DNA from: Chelydra serpentina | Lineage: Eukaryota; Chordata; Testudines; Chelydridae | DNA: 64,000 nucleotides | NCBI GenBank assembly: GCA_037349315.1 | Contig: JBAIAC010000130.1 | Coordinates: forward strand, 186,001-250,000 | Reading direction: 5' to 3' | Shown here: one piece after another, positions 50,902 to 61,774 of the stretch | How the letters are laid out: each line of letters begins with the position of its first letter | How positions within the stretch are numbered: position 1 is the stretch's first letter | The notes under the pieces: generated by a model | What the model was told of the DNA's origin: nothing | What the model saw: only the letters and a program-made list of their open reading frames with translations | Database searches by the model: none | Made by a program: the position numbers and the translations under genes

Positions 50902-50973
50902 AAGGGGCACTTGGATTTGAATCAAGGGCCACTTGATCAGCAGTCAAACACTCTACCACTGAGCTCTACCCCC
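50902..50973 (-). tRNA. Cys-type tRNA with anticodon GCT
   Basis: Body of tRNA-Cys (GGGGGTA acceptor, AGCTCAGTGGTAGAG). The loop CTGCTGA gives GCT, a serine anticodon, where Cys has GCA. The acceptor pairs with wobbles, the anticodon stem TTTGA/TCAAG pairs, and one T-stem pair is lost. A TTTT run follows at once. Likely a decaying gene. Confidence 0.75.
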
Positions 50974-51640
50974 ATGAGGTGCATAGTTGACTAAACATTA
51001 TATAGATGTGTAAACAGAACAGCTTGCACACCCACCGACAGCTTCTCCCACTGATATAGCTCCCACCTCTCGGGGAGGTGGATTCACTACACGGACGGGA
51101 GAGCTCTCTCCCATCCGCTTAGAGCAGCTTCAGTGATTATAAATAAGTAGGAAATAACCTGCCGAATGGACAGTAACCAATGCATCGAATATGGCTGTGT
51201 CTGCATTCAATAGGGGTAACTGGCCAGTGAACAAGACTGTTTTGAATAACATGTACCTCAGTTCGGATGCAGCGTCACTGACCCCGGATTGGGACTGGTC
51301 CTAACAGGGAATTTGTTTTAACAATTGGACACATTGCCACTTCGCTATTGTTATATTATACTCTAAGGGAAATGCCCATTAGATTCTTATTACTAATAAG
51401 TTTAGGCAACATTCTCTCTCTTTGTTTTTTAACGTTCTCTCGTGAATTGCTATGGTAGTTTCTATATAACTCTGCTAAGCAGGACAAATAATTTCTTCAA
51501 TAAATTGTTTTTTCTTTGCCTTCATATCGTCTCCTGAAATTAGTTTATTCATTTTTACTTGTGGTTGGTTGAAAGGTTTAGCCGCGCCATGCACATTGTC
51601 AATGCTGTGCTGTTCCTTCAGTAGCCAGGCCCTTAATACC
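50974..51640. other. AT-rich spacer, nothing recognised
   Basis: The most AT-rich stretch of the window. No tRNA, coding region or repeat that I can name. Confidence 0.4.
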
Positions 51641-52029
51641 AGGACTTAGAGTTTCAGAGACAGTTTCTGCTCCCCAGGGGTCAAAATAGTTAATTCCCCT
51701 CCCCCCATTCGGGTGTGCAGAGACGTCCCAGCAGCGCTAAGGTTGCTCCCTGCCCACTCTGCCTCCCTCCCTCCATGCTGCGCCGCTCCCAGAAGTGGCC
51801 GGCATGTCCCTGCATCCCCTGGGGGTGCATCTCTACGCGCTGCCCCCATCCCTAGCGCCAACTCTGCAGCTCCCATTGGCTGGGAACTGCAGCCAATGGG
51901 AGCTGTGTGGGCAGAGCCTGCAGGCAGTGGAGGATGGAGACTCCCTGCCCCCCGTGACCTAGGAATCGCTGCCGAAGGGGTGTGTGTGCCGGTCGCTTTG
52001 GGAGCCGCGCAGCTCAAGATAAGTGCCAC
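51641..52029. repeat. GC-rich repeat with a hairpin
   Basis: Contains CAGCTCCCATTGGCTG followed by its near-complement CAGCCAATGGGAGCTG (51868-51905). Related to 55130-55640. Confidence 0.6.
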
Positions 52030-52700
52030 CTCCCAACCCCTTCCTGCACCCCAACCCCCTGCCCCAGCCCACAGCCCCCATACCACATCCAAACTCCTTC
52101 CCAGAGCCCTCACCCCTCAGCCCCCCACCCCAACCCCCTGCCCCAGCCCACAGCCCCCATACCACACCCAAACTCCTTCCAAGAGCCGTCACCCCTCAGC
52201 CCCCCACCCCAACCCCCTGCCCCAGCCCACAGCCCCCATACCACATCCAAACTCCTTCCAAGAGCCCTCACCCCTCAGCCCCCCACCCCAACCCCCTGCC
52301 CCAGCCCACAGCCCCCATACCACATCCAAACTCCTTCCAAGAGCCCTCACCCCTCAGCCCCCCACCCCAACCCCCTGCCCTACCCCACCCCAGAGCCCAC
52401 ATACCACACCCAAACTCCTTCCCAGAGCCCTCACCCCTCAGCCCCCGACCCCAACCCCCTGCCCCAGCCCACAGCCCCCATACCACACCCAAACTCCTTC
52501 CCAGAGGCCCCCTCAGCCCCCCACCCCAACCCCCTGCCCTACCCCAGAGCCCACATACCACACCCAAACTTCCTCCCAGAGCCCTCACTCCCCCGCCCCT
52601 GCCCCAGCCCAGAGCCCTCATCCAACCACCCAAACTCCTTCCCAAAACCTGACCCCCACCACCCCTCCTACACCCCAACCCCCTGCCCCAATCAAGGTAA
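52030..52700 (+). repeat. 79-bp C-rich minisatellite, about eight units
   Basis: Units with CCAAACTCCTTCC at 79-bp spacing (for example 52092, 52171, 52250), some shortened. Open frames across it are repeat artefacts. Confidence 0.92.
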
Positions 52701-52870
52701 CTCACTTGATGTTCCTTCACTTCCCATTACTGATAGTATAGGAGGAGGGTGAAGAAGAAAAAAGAACAATTGGGGGAGATGGGAGAGAATGTTCTTTTCC
52801 TCGGATGTGTCCCAAGGGGGGGCCCTGAAAATTAAGCTGCGCACAGGGCCCCACTAACTCGAAATCCTCC
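52701..52870 (-). repeat. Reverse copy of the 40267-40525 repeat
   Basis: Shares TGTTCCTTCACTTCCCATTA and GGGCCCCACTAACTC. Its C-rich tail joins the 79-bp minisatellite. Confidence 0.55.
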
Positions 52871-53278
52871 TGCTTAGTGGGGACACACACAATCGACAGT
52901 ATAAAATCTCTTTCTATAGAAGCTCGACTTCTATAAATTCGACATAATTTCATAACATAGACATACCCTGAGTGTAGAAGGATCCCTGAGGGTGTTTATT
53001 TGCGAGCTGAGGTTCCATTATTGACATTTACCTTCTTTCCTGGTTTATTATATCTCCAGCGAGCAAACCGGAGCTGTTCCAAGGCTGGTTAGATGCTGCT
53101 TTCTAGACCAGAGAGCTGGGGTTGGCTGAGAACGCTGTCGCCATCAGTTGGTCAGAGAAACCGGGGAGGGAGGGTGGAATTTAGGATTTTCCTACCAGGG
53201 TGAGGTGCTGCTGGACTCATCTAGTGGGGGAGAGTGTGAAAAAGCTTCTCAGCTCCCAGAGGGGGGCAGACAAGCCGG
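52871..53278. other. Spacer, nothing recognised
   Basis: No RNA gene or ORF that I can support. A piece near 52890-52970 may be a DNA-transposon fragment. Confidence 0.35.
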
Positions 53279-53515
53279 TGCCTTAATGGAGAGAAAATAT
53301 TGGGTATTAAAGGGCTCTTTAATCTAGCAGAGAAAGGCATAACGAGATCCAATGGCTGGAAGGTAAAAAGAGACAAATTACAAATCAGGGAGGATTATTC
53401 AACAGTGAGGATTATTCACCACAGGAACAAGGTACCAAGGGAAGTGGTGGATTCTCCATCTCTTGATGTCATTTAATGAAGACTAGATGCCTTTCTGGAA
53501 TGTGTTTGCCCAAAA
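53279..53515 (+). mobile_element. Old CR1-type fragment
   Basis: Copy of 10930-11170; joined at 53515 directly to the end of the low-copy block (as at 11878-11985). Confidence 0.7.
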
Positions 53516-53651
53516 AGTCCTTTTTGTTTGACCTTTTCCTCCATCCCTCCCTCCTTTCTCTTCATCTCTTACTTCTTTTGTCATTTCCCCTGTTCCCCTC
53601 CCACCACCAGGAGAGGTGTAGGGGTGTGTGTGTGTGGGGGTGTGTGTGACA

Positions 53652-54630
53652 GTGGCCCTGTGGGTGTGAGCTCTGGGAACGGGGCCTCTAGGAATCCCTA
53701 TTTCCAGTTGCATTAACCAGTCATAAAGGAGAAGGAAAAGTTAATGCCTTCGAAAAATCTGTGTGTGTGTGTGAGCTGGATGGGAGGGTGTCTCAAAACC
53801 ACACTGCTCCAGTCTCTTTTCTCTGATTTCCTCTAGAAAATCTGAAGCCAGGAGCAAAATCAGCTGCCCTCTCTGAGGCTTGAACTCAGGACCTTCAGAT
53901 TATGAGACTGACGCGCTGCCGACTGCGCTAAGAAGGCTTGTAAAGGCCTCAGGCTCAGTGCGTCTAGGACCCTCCTCCAGCAGTGACTGGGGCAGGGATG
54001 GAGCCTGGGCTGTGCTGGGAGGAGCCGGGAGATCTGCTGCCCACAGACCTGCCCTGGCAGCTTTCTCAGCAGCAAATAAATCGATTCTCCCTGCCAGGGA
54101 ACAACCCACCCAGAGCTAACGGCAGCACAGGGGGCGGGGGGCTCCCAAGCTTTGCACCAACCTCCCCAGTTTAGAACTTACTCCCATTACCCTGGTACGG
54201 CACTTTCCACGGGAATGAAGCAAAGCAAGTGGGGAAGCTACATGGGGAATAGACACCAGGGCTCCGGGTAAGGCCTGAACTCAGCACCCCGGCAAGAGTC
54301 TCCTTTGCACTAGCCAGGAGCACCATGGCAGGTGCTTCTTAGCCCCAGTGGGGACGTCGGCAGCTCTCAGTCTCTGGGGGTCACCCCTTTGCCTGGGCAT
54401 TGACAGGCTGCTGGTTCAACCCTCGCTCCAGATGCGGCTTTTCAGACTCCTGGACGAGACTCCAGGACATTTTGAACGGACGAAAATCTCCTCTATTCCG
54501 GTTTAGCCCCATTTGAGTCCTTCTGCCCATCTACTCCCACCCCCCGCCCAGTCTCTTTCCTTCCCCATTGGGGCCGTGCCGAGAGGAGCCCCAGTCAGTC
54601 TCTGTCACAGAGTCTGTATCCCATAACGGG
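53652..54630 (-). repeat. Right copy of the second inverted duplication, part 1
   Basis: Reverse complement of about 35815-36786; holds the intact elongator Met gene. Confidence 0.85.
53865..53937 (-). tRNA. Elongator tRNA-Met(CAT)
   Basis: Acceptor GCCTTCT/AGAGGGC, TCAGT/ATCTGA-side anticodon arm with loop CTCATAA (CAT), D arm AGCGCAGTCGGCAGCGCG and T stem CTGAG/CTCAG all as in the vertebrate elongator. A four-T run lies a few bases downstream. Looks functional. Confidence 0.92.
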
Positions 54631-55985
54631 AGGGGGGGTCGCTCTAAACATCGATAATGGGTGGGGGAGGGGTGTGCATGGTTAGGGGGATATAGGATGG
54701 AGAACTAACAGTGGGGTCCAGAGAGATCCCCCCCCCCAGATTGGGGAGATCCCCGGCTGCCCCCCATCACCCGGCTGTGGGAAGAACAGCTTGGGATTGC
54801 TTGGGGAAGCCACCTTTACAAACACGAGTGTAACGTGCTAATTACACTGTAATAAGCTCCAAGGCTCCTCACACCCAGTGTCACAATCTCCGGGGTGACT
54901 TTGTCCGGATATTGGACCGGCCGCAGCCCCAAAGCGAGTCGAGTTCCCGTTCCCGTTCGGAGTCGATGCACACAGACGAACCCGGAGGCTTTTCAGTCCT
55001 TAGCTTCTGCCGCCATTTCATCTCTATCCTGTGCCAAGATTGATCGTTGTGCAAAGCGACGTCAGGCCCTGGGAGTGTCCCCCCCTGGTCCCGCCTGCCT
55101 CCCCCGGGCAATTTAAACGGGCCCAGGGACCCCCGACGCCACCGGCAGCACAAGGGGGCTAAGACAGCTTCCTGCCGCCCTCGCTCCGTGTGGCTCCACT
55201 CCTGGAAACAGCTGGAATGTCCCTGGGGCCCCTGGGGCGGGGGGTGTCTCCACACACTGCCCATGCCCCGAGCGCCAATTCTGTCAACCGTGGCAATGGG
55301 AGCTGTGGGGGTGCTGTCTGCAGGCAGCGGCATGCAGAGACCCCCCCCCCCGGCCCTCCCCCACCTAGGGGCTGCTGTCAGAGGGGGGTGGGTGGGTCAC
55401 TTTCGGGAGATGCCCGAGGTAAGCGCTGCACCCATCACCCTAACCGCAACCCCCTGCCCCAGCCCAGACCCCACACCTGCACCCAAACTCCCCCAAGAGC
55501 CCGCCCCCCGCACCTTTGCTGCCCCCCAACCCCTGCCCGAGCCCGGACCCGTAACCAAACTCTCTCCCAGAGCCCGACCCCTCTCGCTCCAACACCCATG
55601 CCATGTAGCCATGTTGTCTTGAAGGGCAAAAGCAGGATTCTATAACATCATTAAGGAAAATATTTCTTTTCACACCGTTGCTCATTCTCAGAGTCTGCTT
55701 TGTCTCCAGACAGATCCATTCTCCTTCACAACGGCCTTGCTCTTTCTGTGTGATTCGTTCATTGACGTGTCGGAGTAAACACTCCCCTGCACTCTCTTCT
55801 CAGACAAACACTGGTATTAAGTGTTTGCTACTGATGGGTCTAGAAAGCATTTGCCGAGTGGAAGATGACATTTCTGGGGGATTGTTCCCAAGACCCAGTA
55901 CTTTGTGTTCCAACATCTCCCAGCTTCCTTGGTGAAAATAAGACCAAGGTTTCTTTGCAATGTACAGGAAGAAAGATGTTTTTTT
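54631..55985. other. Inserted segment with GC-rich repeat and Arg module
   Basis: Together with 55986-58183 this separates the two parts of the inverted duplication. 55130-55640 resembles 51641-52100. From 55805 the Arg-initiator Met module (copy 3) begins. No protein gene. Confidence 0.5.
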
Positions 55986-56058
55986 TACCCCAGATGGGAC
56001 TTGAACCCACAATCTTTGGCTTAGAAAGCCAATGCCTTATCCATTGGGCCACTGGGGC
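55986..56058 (-). tRNA. tRNA-Arg(TCT)
   Basis: Body of the Arg(CCT) family, but the loop TTTCTAA gives TCT (AGA). The acceptor GCCCCAG/CTGGGGT and anticodon stem TTGGC/GCCAA are complete; the last stem pair has changed from T-G to T-A relative to the CCT paralogue. No T run follows within ~20 nt. Confidence 0.88.
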
Positions 56059-56504
56059 CCTGAAATACACATGCTGGAGGGATGGAAATTCCCTCACATA
56101 ATTGCACATTCCTCACATTCATTTGGAAGTAGGATGATTAGGGGGTGAATCCAGGGCTGGAAGCGGGGTCAGGTCAGCCTGTGAGGAGTAACCAGGTGGG
56201 GCAGACCCAGGGTGAGGCTGTGGGCTGCTGGTCGGTCGTTGGGATCAGAGCTCTAGATCAAAGCTGCACAGTGACCTGACACCCAGGGTTACAAGGCCGA
56301 CATAGCGACCCCCTTACTGGCCTCGGTGAGCCCCAAACCCTAGTTACTCTGGGCACTTAGGAGTCTCTGTCCCTTAATCACTTCTGGGAGCTCCCCAGCA
56401 GGCTGCGGGCGTCAGCCGCCTCCTGCCTCACAGGTGAGACTCTTGGCGCTGTGCAAGCCGCCCCCTCGCTTGCAGGCCCAGGGCAGGAAGCGGGAGGCCC
56501 GGTG

Positions 56505-56567
56505 CTCGCAGAAGAGGGTTTGATTAATCCACCTCTGTGTTATGGGCACAGCACAGTTCCCCTGTGT
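56505..56567 (-). pseudogene. Initiator tRNA-Met pseudogene cut by recombination
   Basis: The same decayed initiator as 33756-33826 up to about 56567, then a switch to sequence that matches 25655 onwards. A chimeric junction. Confidence 0.65.
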
Positions 56568-56941
56568 TCCTTCAGCCCAGGCAGCCAGCGGTGCCGGGGA
56601 GCTCCCTGGCAGTCTGACACCTCAGCCACCTCTTGTCTCATTTCAGGCTCCCCAGTAAGGAAAGACAGTGGGGGCTTGTGCTCCGAGCTGGCCCACCTGG
56701 GCTTTCCTTCTTCTCTTGCTCTGTCTCAGCAAGGGGAAGGAAAAGACGCTCTCCTTCAAGCTGCAGTCACAAGGGCAAGAGAAGGTTGACTTCCTGAGCT
56801 CTGGCTCCAGTCCTTTGCTCTACCAGTTGATCTCTCGAAGGGCTGCTGCCACTTTCTCCAGGTTCGCCCATCGGTGTGTGCCAGCGTGAGCACCAGCCAA
56901 GTGGATGGAATGTGAAGGGAGGGGCAGAGCCCTGTTGCAGA

Positions 56942-56977
56942 GTTTCTGTAATGTGTTTAGCACGTTTGCCTAACATG
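56942..56977 (+). pseudogene. tRNA-Val(AAC) 5' fragment
   Basis: D arm and anticodon loop (CCTAACA) are recognisable; the 3' half is gone. Confidence 0.6.
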
Positions 56978-57977
56978 TCCCCTGCACTCCCTGGTTCTCT
57001 CCATCTACTCCCGCTCTGAAGACTTTTTTCTATCCCATCTCTCCTTCTCTTCTCTTCTGTGCTCTCTCTTCCCTGCTCCCCTTTGTTTTCCATGGGACCT
57101 GGCCCCATAGTTCTATGTTGTGCAATATCGTGTTTAACTTTCCAAATCAGCTGGTTCCTGGAGAATATTTCCAGGTGGTTGCCCCCTACGTAGATTGCAG
57201 TGATCTCTGGTGTGTCCTCACGGGGAACCAGTTCACAAAAAAGAGCCAGGAGCTGGTCCCAGTGTGTCCCCCATCTGCTGTGTGGAGAGAAAATTACCTC
57301 CATCCACGGTCCATCTGCAAACCCCTTGGTGAATTACAGGCTGTCTTGGAAGCCCACTGCACAATGCTGTGTCCACAAACTCACATCCCCAGCCATAGGG
57401 GAATTGGGAGCCATACTCTCCCAGTGGCAATATTTCAGAGGTGGGTACAGACTTTGTGACAGAAAGCCTGGGGCTTGTCTCTGCACCTCCCCTATCTGGA
57501 AGAACAGAGGCTGAGGGGGCACAAGGGCAAAAGGCGACAAACAGGCCCGAACAGGAGAGATTTTCTTTGTGTTACAATTCATCAAAATCTCATCCCTGTA
57601 AAGCTCCGAAGGGGTGTAGCTCAGCCCCCCAACCACTCAGCGCGCTGCCGTAGATAATTCTGCCACCGAGACTGCTGGCTCCCTGCTCCTCTCCCTCCCC
57701 AATGGGGATTTTCACATGTAGAAAGGAGGGTTTGGGGAGCAAAGATTGAGAGGGTGTCGGGGGGCACCGCTCTGGGCTCTGCTTGAGAGATCCTGGCATA
57801 GTGGCCGGTGAGGGAGGAAGGATTGTAGATTTGTGGTGTCTGACCTGCACTCTGCAGAGGAGGTGATAAGTGAAGGGGGTATTTTTGATTCCTCCCCCCT
57901 CACTGTCCCCTGGGAGGGAATTCTAGGTTCCATGGGGCCAAAGAAGTGGGCAAAGCCATTGGGTTAATGAAAACCAG
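56978..57977. other. Spacer, partly repeated at 17.1-17.4 kb
   Basis: 57390-57605 matches 17150-17374. No gene recognised in the rest. Confidence 0.45.
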
Positions 57978-58071
57978 TGCTCCAGGTGAGGCTCGAACTC
58001 ACAACCTCAGCATGTTTCCTTTCAGCACTGCCGTATAAGTACTGTGCGCTAACCCATTGCGCCACTGGAGC
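57978..58071 (-). tRNA. tRNA-Ile(TAT) with 21-nt intron
   Basis: Complete gene: GCTCCAG/CTGGAGC acceptor, D arm TGGCGCAATGGGTTAGCGCA, ACTTATA with anticodon TAT, an intron at 58013-58033 in the canonical place after the anticodon, and T arm GTGAGTTCGAGCCTCAC with the CpG kept. A four-T run lies a few bases downstream. Intron-containing Ile(TAT) genes are typical of vertebrates. One of the two best genes here. Confidence 0.95.
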
Positions 58072-58182
58072 CCTTGCTCAGGGCTGTTCTCCCAGTCCCC
58101 CAGGCTGACAGAGGCAAGGATTGACTCCAAACAATGCTAAGTGTTCGTCTTGAAAAGACAGCGTCCCCTTGCGGGTGTAAAT

Positions 58183-59058
58183 CACTGACCTCTCTCCTCT
58201 CTGAGCACTGACTGCCCCTCCGTTTCCTGGCCTCTCAGTCTGTGCAGATGGGACCTTCCCCTCCCATACCTTCTCCTTCCTCATCCACCATCATCCCAAG
58301 CAGCACAGCGGGTGGGAATCTTAAAAGTACCCAGGTGACTTAGGAGCAGAAACCCCCACAGACCTTCCATGCAATTGGCACTTGCCCCTCACTGAGCAGG
58401 ACTGAAACTCCTGCAGGGAGACTGCTGGGGAGCCTCCCCTCTGGGCATGAGCAAAGCAGCAGGGTGAAAAGAGAACTTGGAGATGCTGGGGATTGAACCC
58501 AGGGCCTCATACAGGCAAAGCATGCGCTTTACCACTGAGCTACATCCCCAGCGGGGCTGTGTTTGCTCTGGGTTACACTCAGAGCCCTCCTGTCTCCAGA
58601 GCATCCAGTGGCCTCACAGCAGCATGGGGGACACAGTCCCTGCTCTGAGGCCGATCCTGCTGTCCTGGAGGCTGCTGGTTCTTTGGGGTCACTTTGCAGC
58701 AGGGCCAGATTCTATGTGTGGGGCAGAGAGAGTCGTGCCCTGGACTCAGGGTGCAGAGATACACTCAGCCCTCTCCCCTGCATTGGGGGGGGGTACTGCC
58801 ATCCCCTGCCGGAAGGTCATGGTGATGGGGGGCGCTGTGAGCAGCTCAATCCCTGACCCTGGTGGCAGAAGTGGGGTGGGGAGCTCCAGGTGTTTCTAGG
58901 ATTTGCTATTTCCACCTGCCTGTAAAGTCCAGCTTTCCCCAGCACATTCACAATTGGGTCACTGTTTCTATGGCTGAACAGCAAAGAATCGCTCCCGGTT
59001 TCCCGTCTATCTGCAGCATGATTAGCCTGTGTTGGTGGTTAATGAGGTGGATCTAGAT
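58183..59058 (-). repeat. Right copy of the second inverted duplication, part 2
   Basis: Reverse complement of 34932-35814, ending at the CR1 at 59064. Confidence 0.85.
58478..58549 (-). tRNA. tRNA-Ala(TGC)
   Basis: Almost the same as 35453-35524 (one difference in the D arm, GGTAAAGC). Anticodon TGC. A TTTT run lies about 8 nt downstream, which the other copy lacks. Confidence 0.9.
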
Positions 59059-59063
59059 GTAGA

Positions 59064-59790
59064 TTCATAGAATCTCAGGGTTGGAAGGGACCTCAGGAGG
59101 TCATCTAGTCCAACCCCCTGCTCAAAGCAGGACCAACCCCAACTAGATCATCCCAGCCAGGGCTTTGTCAAGCCTGACCTTAAAAACCTCTAAGGAAGGA
59201 GATTCCACCACCTCCCTAGGTAACCCATTCCAGTGCTTCACCACCCTACTAGTGAAAAAGTGTTTCCTAATATCCAACCTAAACCTCCCCCTCTGCAACT
59301 TGAGACCATTACTCCTTGTTCTGTCATCTTCTACCACTGAGAACAGTCTAGATCCAGCCTCTTTGGAACCCCCTTTTAGGTAGTTGAAAGCAGCTATCAA
59401 ATCCCCCCTCACTCTTCTCTTCTGCAGGCTAAACAATCCCAGTTCCCTCAGCCTCTCCTCATACGTCATGTGCTCCAGCCCCCTAATCATTTTTGTTGCC
59501 CTCCGTTGGACTCTTTCCAATTTATCCACATCCTTCTTGTAGTGTGGGGCCCAAAACTGGACACAGTACTCCAAATGAGGCCTCACCAGTGCCGACTAGA
59601 GGGGAATAATCACGTCCCTCGATCTGCTGGAAATGCCCCTACTTATACAGCCCAAAATGCCGTTAGCCTTCTTGGCAACAAGGGCACACTGTTGACTCAT
59701 ATTCAGCTTTTCGTCCACCATAACCCCTAGGTCCTTTTCTGCAGAACTGCTGCCCAGCCATTCGGTCCCTAGTCTGTAGCAGTGCATGGG
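59064..59790 (-). mobile_element. CR1 LINE, 5'-truncated
   Basis: On the minus strand, two frames cover the end of CR1 ORF2 ([20 protein letters not shown], then [15 protein letters not shown] onward to the C-terminus), with the usual 3' end (ATTCTATGAAT side at 59064). One frame break near 59590. Confidence 0.92.
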
Positions 59791-59985
59791 ATTCTTCCGT
59801 CCTAAGGGAGACCAAGTTTCATTCAGGATTTAGGCCCCAATCTCTGTTTCCTGATCACAGGCACTGGGAATTGGTTGAAGGAAAACTTTAGTACCTCAAA
59901 GGTTAATGGAGCCCTGTGCCTGTCCCTGCTGGTTGGCGCTGCTGCTCTCCTAAGGAGTTGGCTTGAACTAACTAAACAGTGCCAG

Positions 59986-60048
59986 TCCCATATGGTCTAG
60001 TGGTCAGGATTCCTGGTTTTGGCCCAGGTTCAATTCCCGGTGTGGGAA
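59986..60048 (+). pseudogene. tRNA-Glu(TTC)-type pseudogene, deleted
   Basis: TCCCATATGGTCTAGTGGTCAG and the 3' acceptor are Glu; about 9 nt around the anticodon stem and variable loop are missing, so the anticodon is not intact. Confidence 0.75.
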
Positions 60049-60916
60049 CAGTTTTTGCTGAGCGAGGAGGCAGGCCATGAAAAGAACGGGGAGGGATCCT
60101 GTCAGCAGGGGAGATGGACAGTGTTGGGAGGGGATCGCAGAAGTGGGGGTGGGGGGCGGAGGTCAGGGGGGAGATCAGGGATGGATCCCAGCAGTGTGGG
60201 AAGTGGGCAGCACGGACAGCGCAGACCTGGCACGGGGACTGGGGAGAGTGAACGTGTCCCTCTAAACTCACCAACGGCAGACGAGGCAGGCTGGGAAGAA
60301 GGATGTATTTGTTGGTCAATGTCAATCTCTGTGTAAACACACAACCTGATGGCAAAATATTTCCATTGATAATCATCAAAACTGACAGATGGGCAAAGTA
60401 AGAAACATGCTGCTTGAGAACATCTCCTATTCTCATCCTATGGGGTTCCCTTCCACCCTCGGCACCACCGTGTGGGTGTTTCATTTCCCTTCTCGTTTTC
60501 ACACAGAGACACAAGTTCCTTTGCACGGATACATGAACAGCAAAATCTTCCTGTGTCCCAGGGTGGGGAAAGAAAGGAGCCACCAACCCCCTGGCAAAAC
60601 TCAGTGCCCCAGAGAAAACCTGCCCCCTGCTATTGCAATCACTGAGTTGCTGGGGATATGACGGGAAAGGGACTGTCTGAATTATCAAGGCAGGAAATGG
60701 ACAACAATCTACAGCAGCGTCGTTATCCACAAACACACTGTCATCATGCTCCAGCCAGCAGGGAAATGAGCAGGAATTCTTGCTGTTCAGCCATGGACAC
60801 ACTTACACAATGGCACGGCAGTGAGTGTGTTGTGGAAGCTGATCTGAGGAAACAATTGGAAACGATCACTCAGTGAGAGCAGAACTAGAGTGTAGTGAGA
60901 AAAGTACATAAAGCCA
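60049..60916. other. Spacer, distantly repeated at 34.4-35.0 kb
   Basis: No gene. Shares GACAACAATCTACAGC-type segments with the stretch before the Ala gene at 35453. Confidence 0.4.
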
Positions 60917-60998
60917 GTAGTTGTGGCCGAGTGGTTAAGGCGATGGACTCGAAATCCATTGGGGTTTCCCTGCACAGGTTCAGATCCTGTTGACTATG
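60917..60998 (+). tRNA. tRNA-Ser(CGA)
   Basis: Class II tRNA with acceptor GTAGTTG/TGACTAT (wobbles), loop CTCGAAA with anticodon CGA, ATGGA/TCCAT stem, and long variable arm. T loop TTCAGAT is slightly off. No T run close by. Its 3' end resembles the primer of the Gmr1-type element. Confidence 0.82.
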
Positions 60999-61072
60999 GT
61001 GGAACTTGCGGTTCTTCGGTTTCAGTCGCTGAGCATCCTTGGTGTCAAGGGGAGCTCGGTCTTGTCTCACTC

Positions 61073-61270
61073 TCAGGCTGTGTCCACACTACAGAGTTAC
61101 GCTGCTTTAGTTGAAGTGTTTCAATTAAACACTCTGCTCCTTGTGTCACCAGAGCGCATCCACTCTAGCAGCTCTTGCGTCGCCCCAAAGAGCAGTGCAT
61201 TGTGGGTAGCTATCGCACTGTGCAACTGGCCGCAGGGGGCTTTGGGAGGGGTTTGCAATGGCTCATGGGC
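61073..61270 (+). mobile_element. hAT-like MITE fragment
   Basis: Starts CAGGCTGTGTCCACACTACA and includes GTGCATTGTGGGTAGCTATC, typical of reptile non-autonomous DNA transposons; other end not found. Confidence 0.4.
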
Positions 61271-61373
61271 CGGTGCAGCATCACATGATGCAGGTTTCTC
61301 TGTCCCATTGTTCCATGGGCAGCCTACTAGATTGCCAGCTGCTTCCCAACTGCAGTGTGTGTGGCAGGGCAGA

Positions 61374-61400
61374 GTGTGTGTGTGTGTGTGTGTGTGTGTT
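61374..61400 (+). repeat. (TG)n microsatellite
   Basis: About 12 uninterrupted TG units. Confidence 0.9.
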
Positions 61401-61734
61401 GGGGAAGAGTGAGTGTGTCGCACGCTGTCTCTAAGCTCAGACAGCTGCTGGAAGCAACCAGTCCTGAGGCAGGGGGAGGGGGACACCCTAGTAATGAGAT
61501 AGGGGGAGGGGGACAACCCCGACATCAGCCCCCGCTTCCCTTACTTGCTCAGCACAGCACAACAGTGTCTCTCTCTCACACACACACGCTGCTGCCTGCC
61601 TGGCTCTGTGTCAGGGGGGCCGGAACAGGGGGGTTTAGGGGCCGTGGCCCCACCACTTTTTACCAGCCATAAGGACGAAGGATGGATGGGGGGATAAGGC
61701 AGAGTCTCGGGGGGAAGAGGCGTGGCACTGCTGC

Positions 61735-61772
61735 TCTCTGAGAGAGACGCTGTGTGCGTTACCCCACGTGGC
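61735..61772 (+). repeat. Partial 57-bp satellite unit
   Basis: CTCTGAGAGAGACGCTGTGT to CCCCACGTGGCA, then a join to the GC-rich direct repeat. Confidence 0.85.
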
Positions 61773-61774
61773 AG

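Noticed and set aside
51713..52752. Overlapping Pro-rich open frames of 200-340 codons
   Set aside because: They come from the C-rich 79-bp minisatellite and lie in three frames at once.
54255..54325. Possible tRNA (and its inverted copy near 36125-36180)
   Set aside because: A GAGTTCA segment resembles a T loop, but the T stem does not pair and no anticodon arm is clear.
54368..54440. Possible tRNA around CTGGTTCAACCC
   Set aside because: B-box-like only; no matching acceptor or D arm.
57605..57660. tRNA starting GGGGTGTAGCTCAG
   Set aside because: Only the first ~14 bases fit; the D loop, anticodon and T arms cannot be placed.
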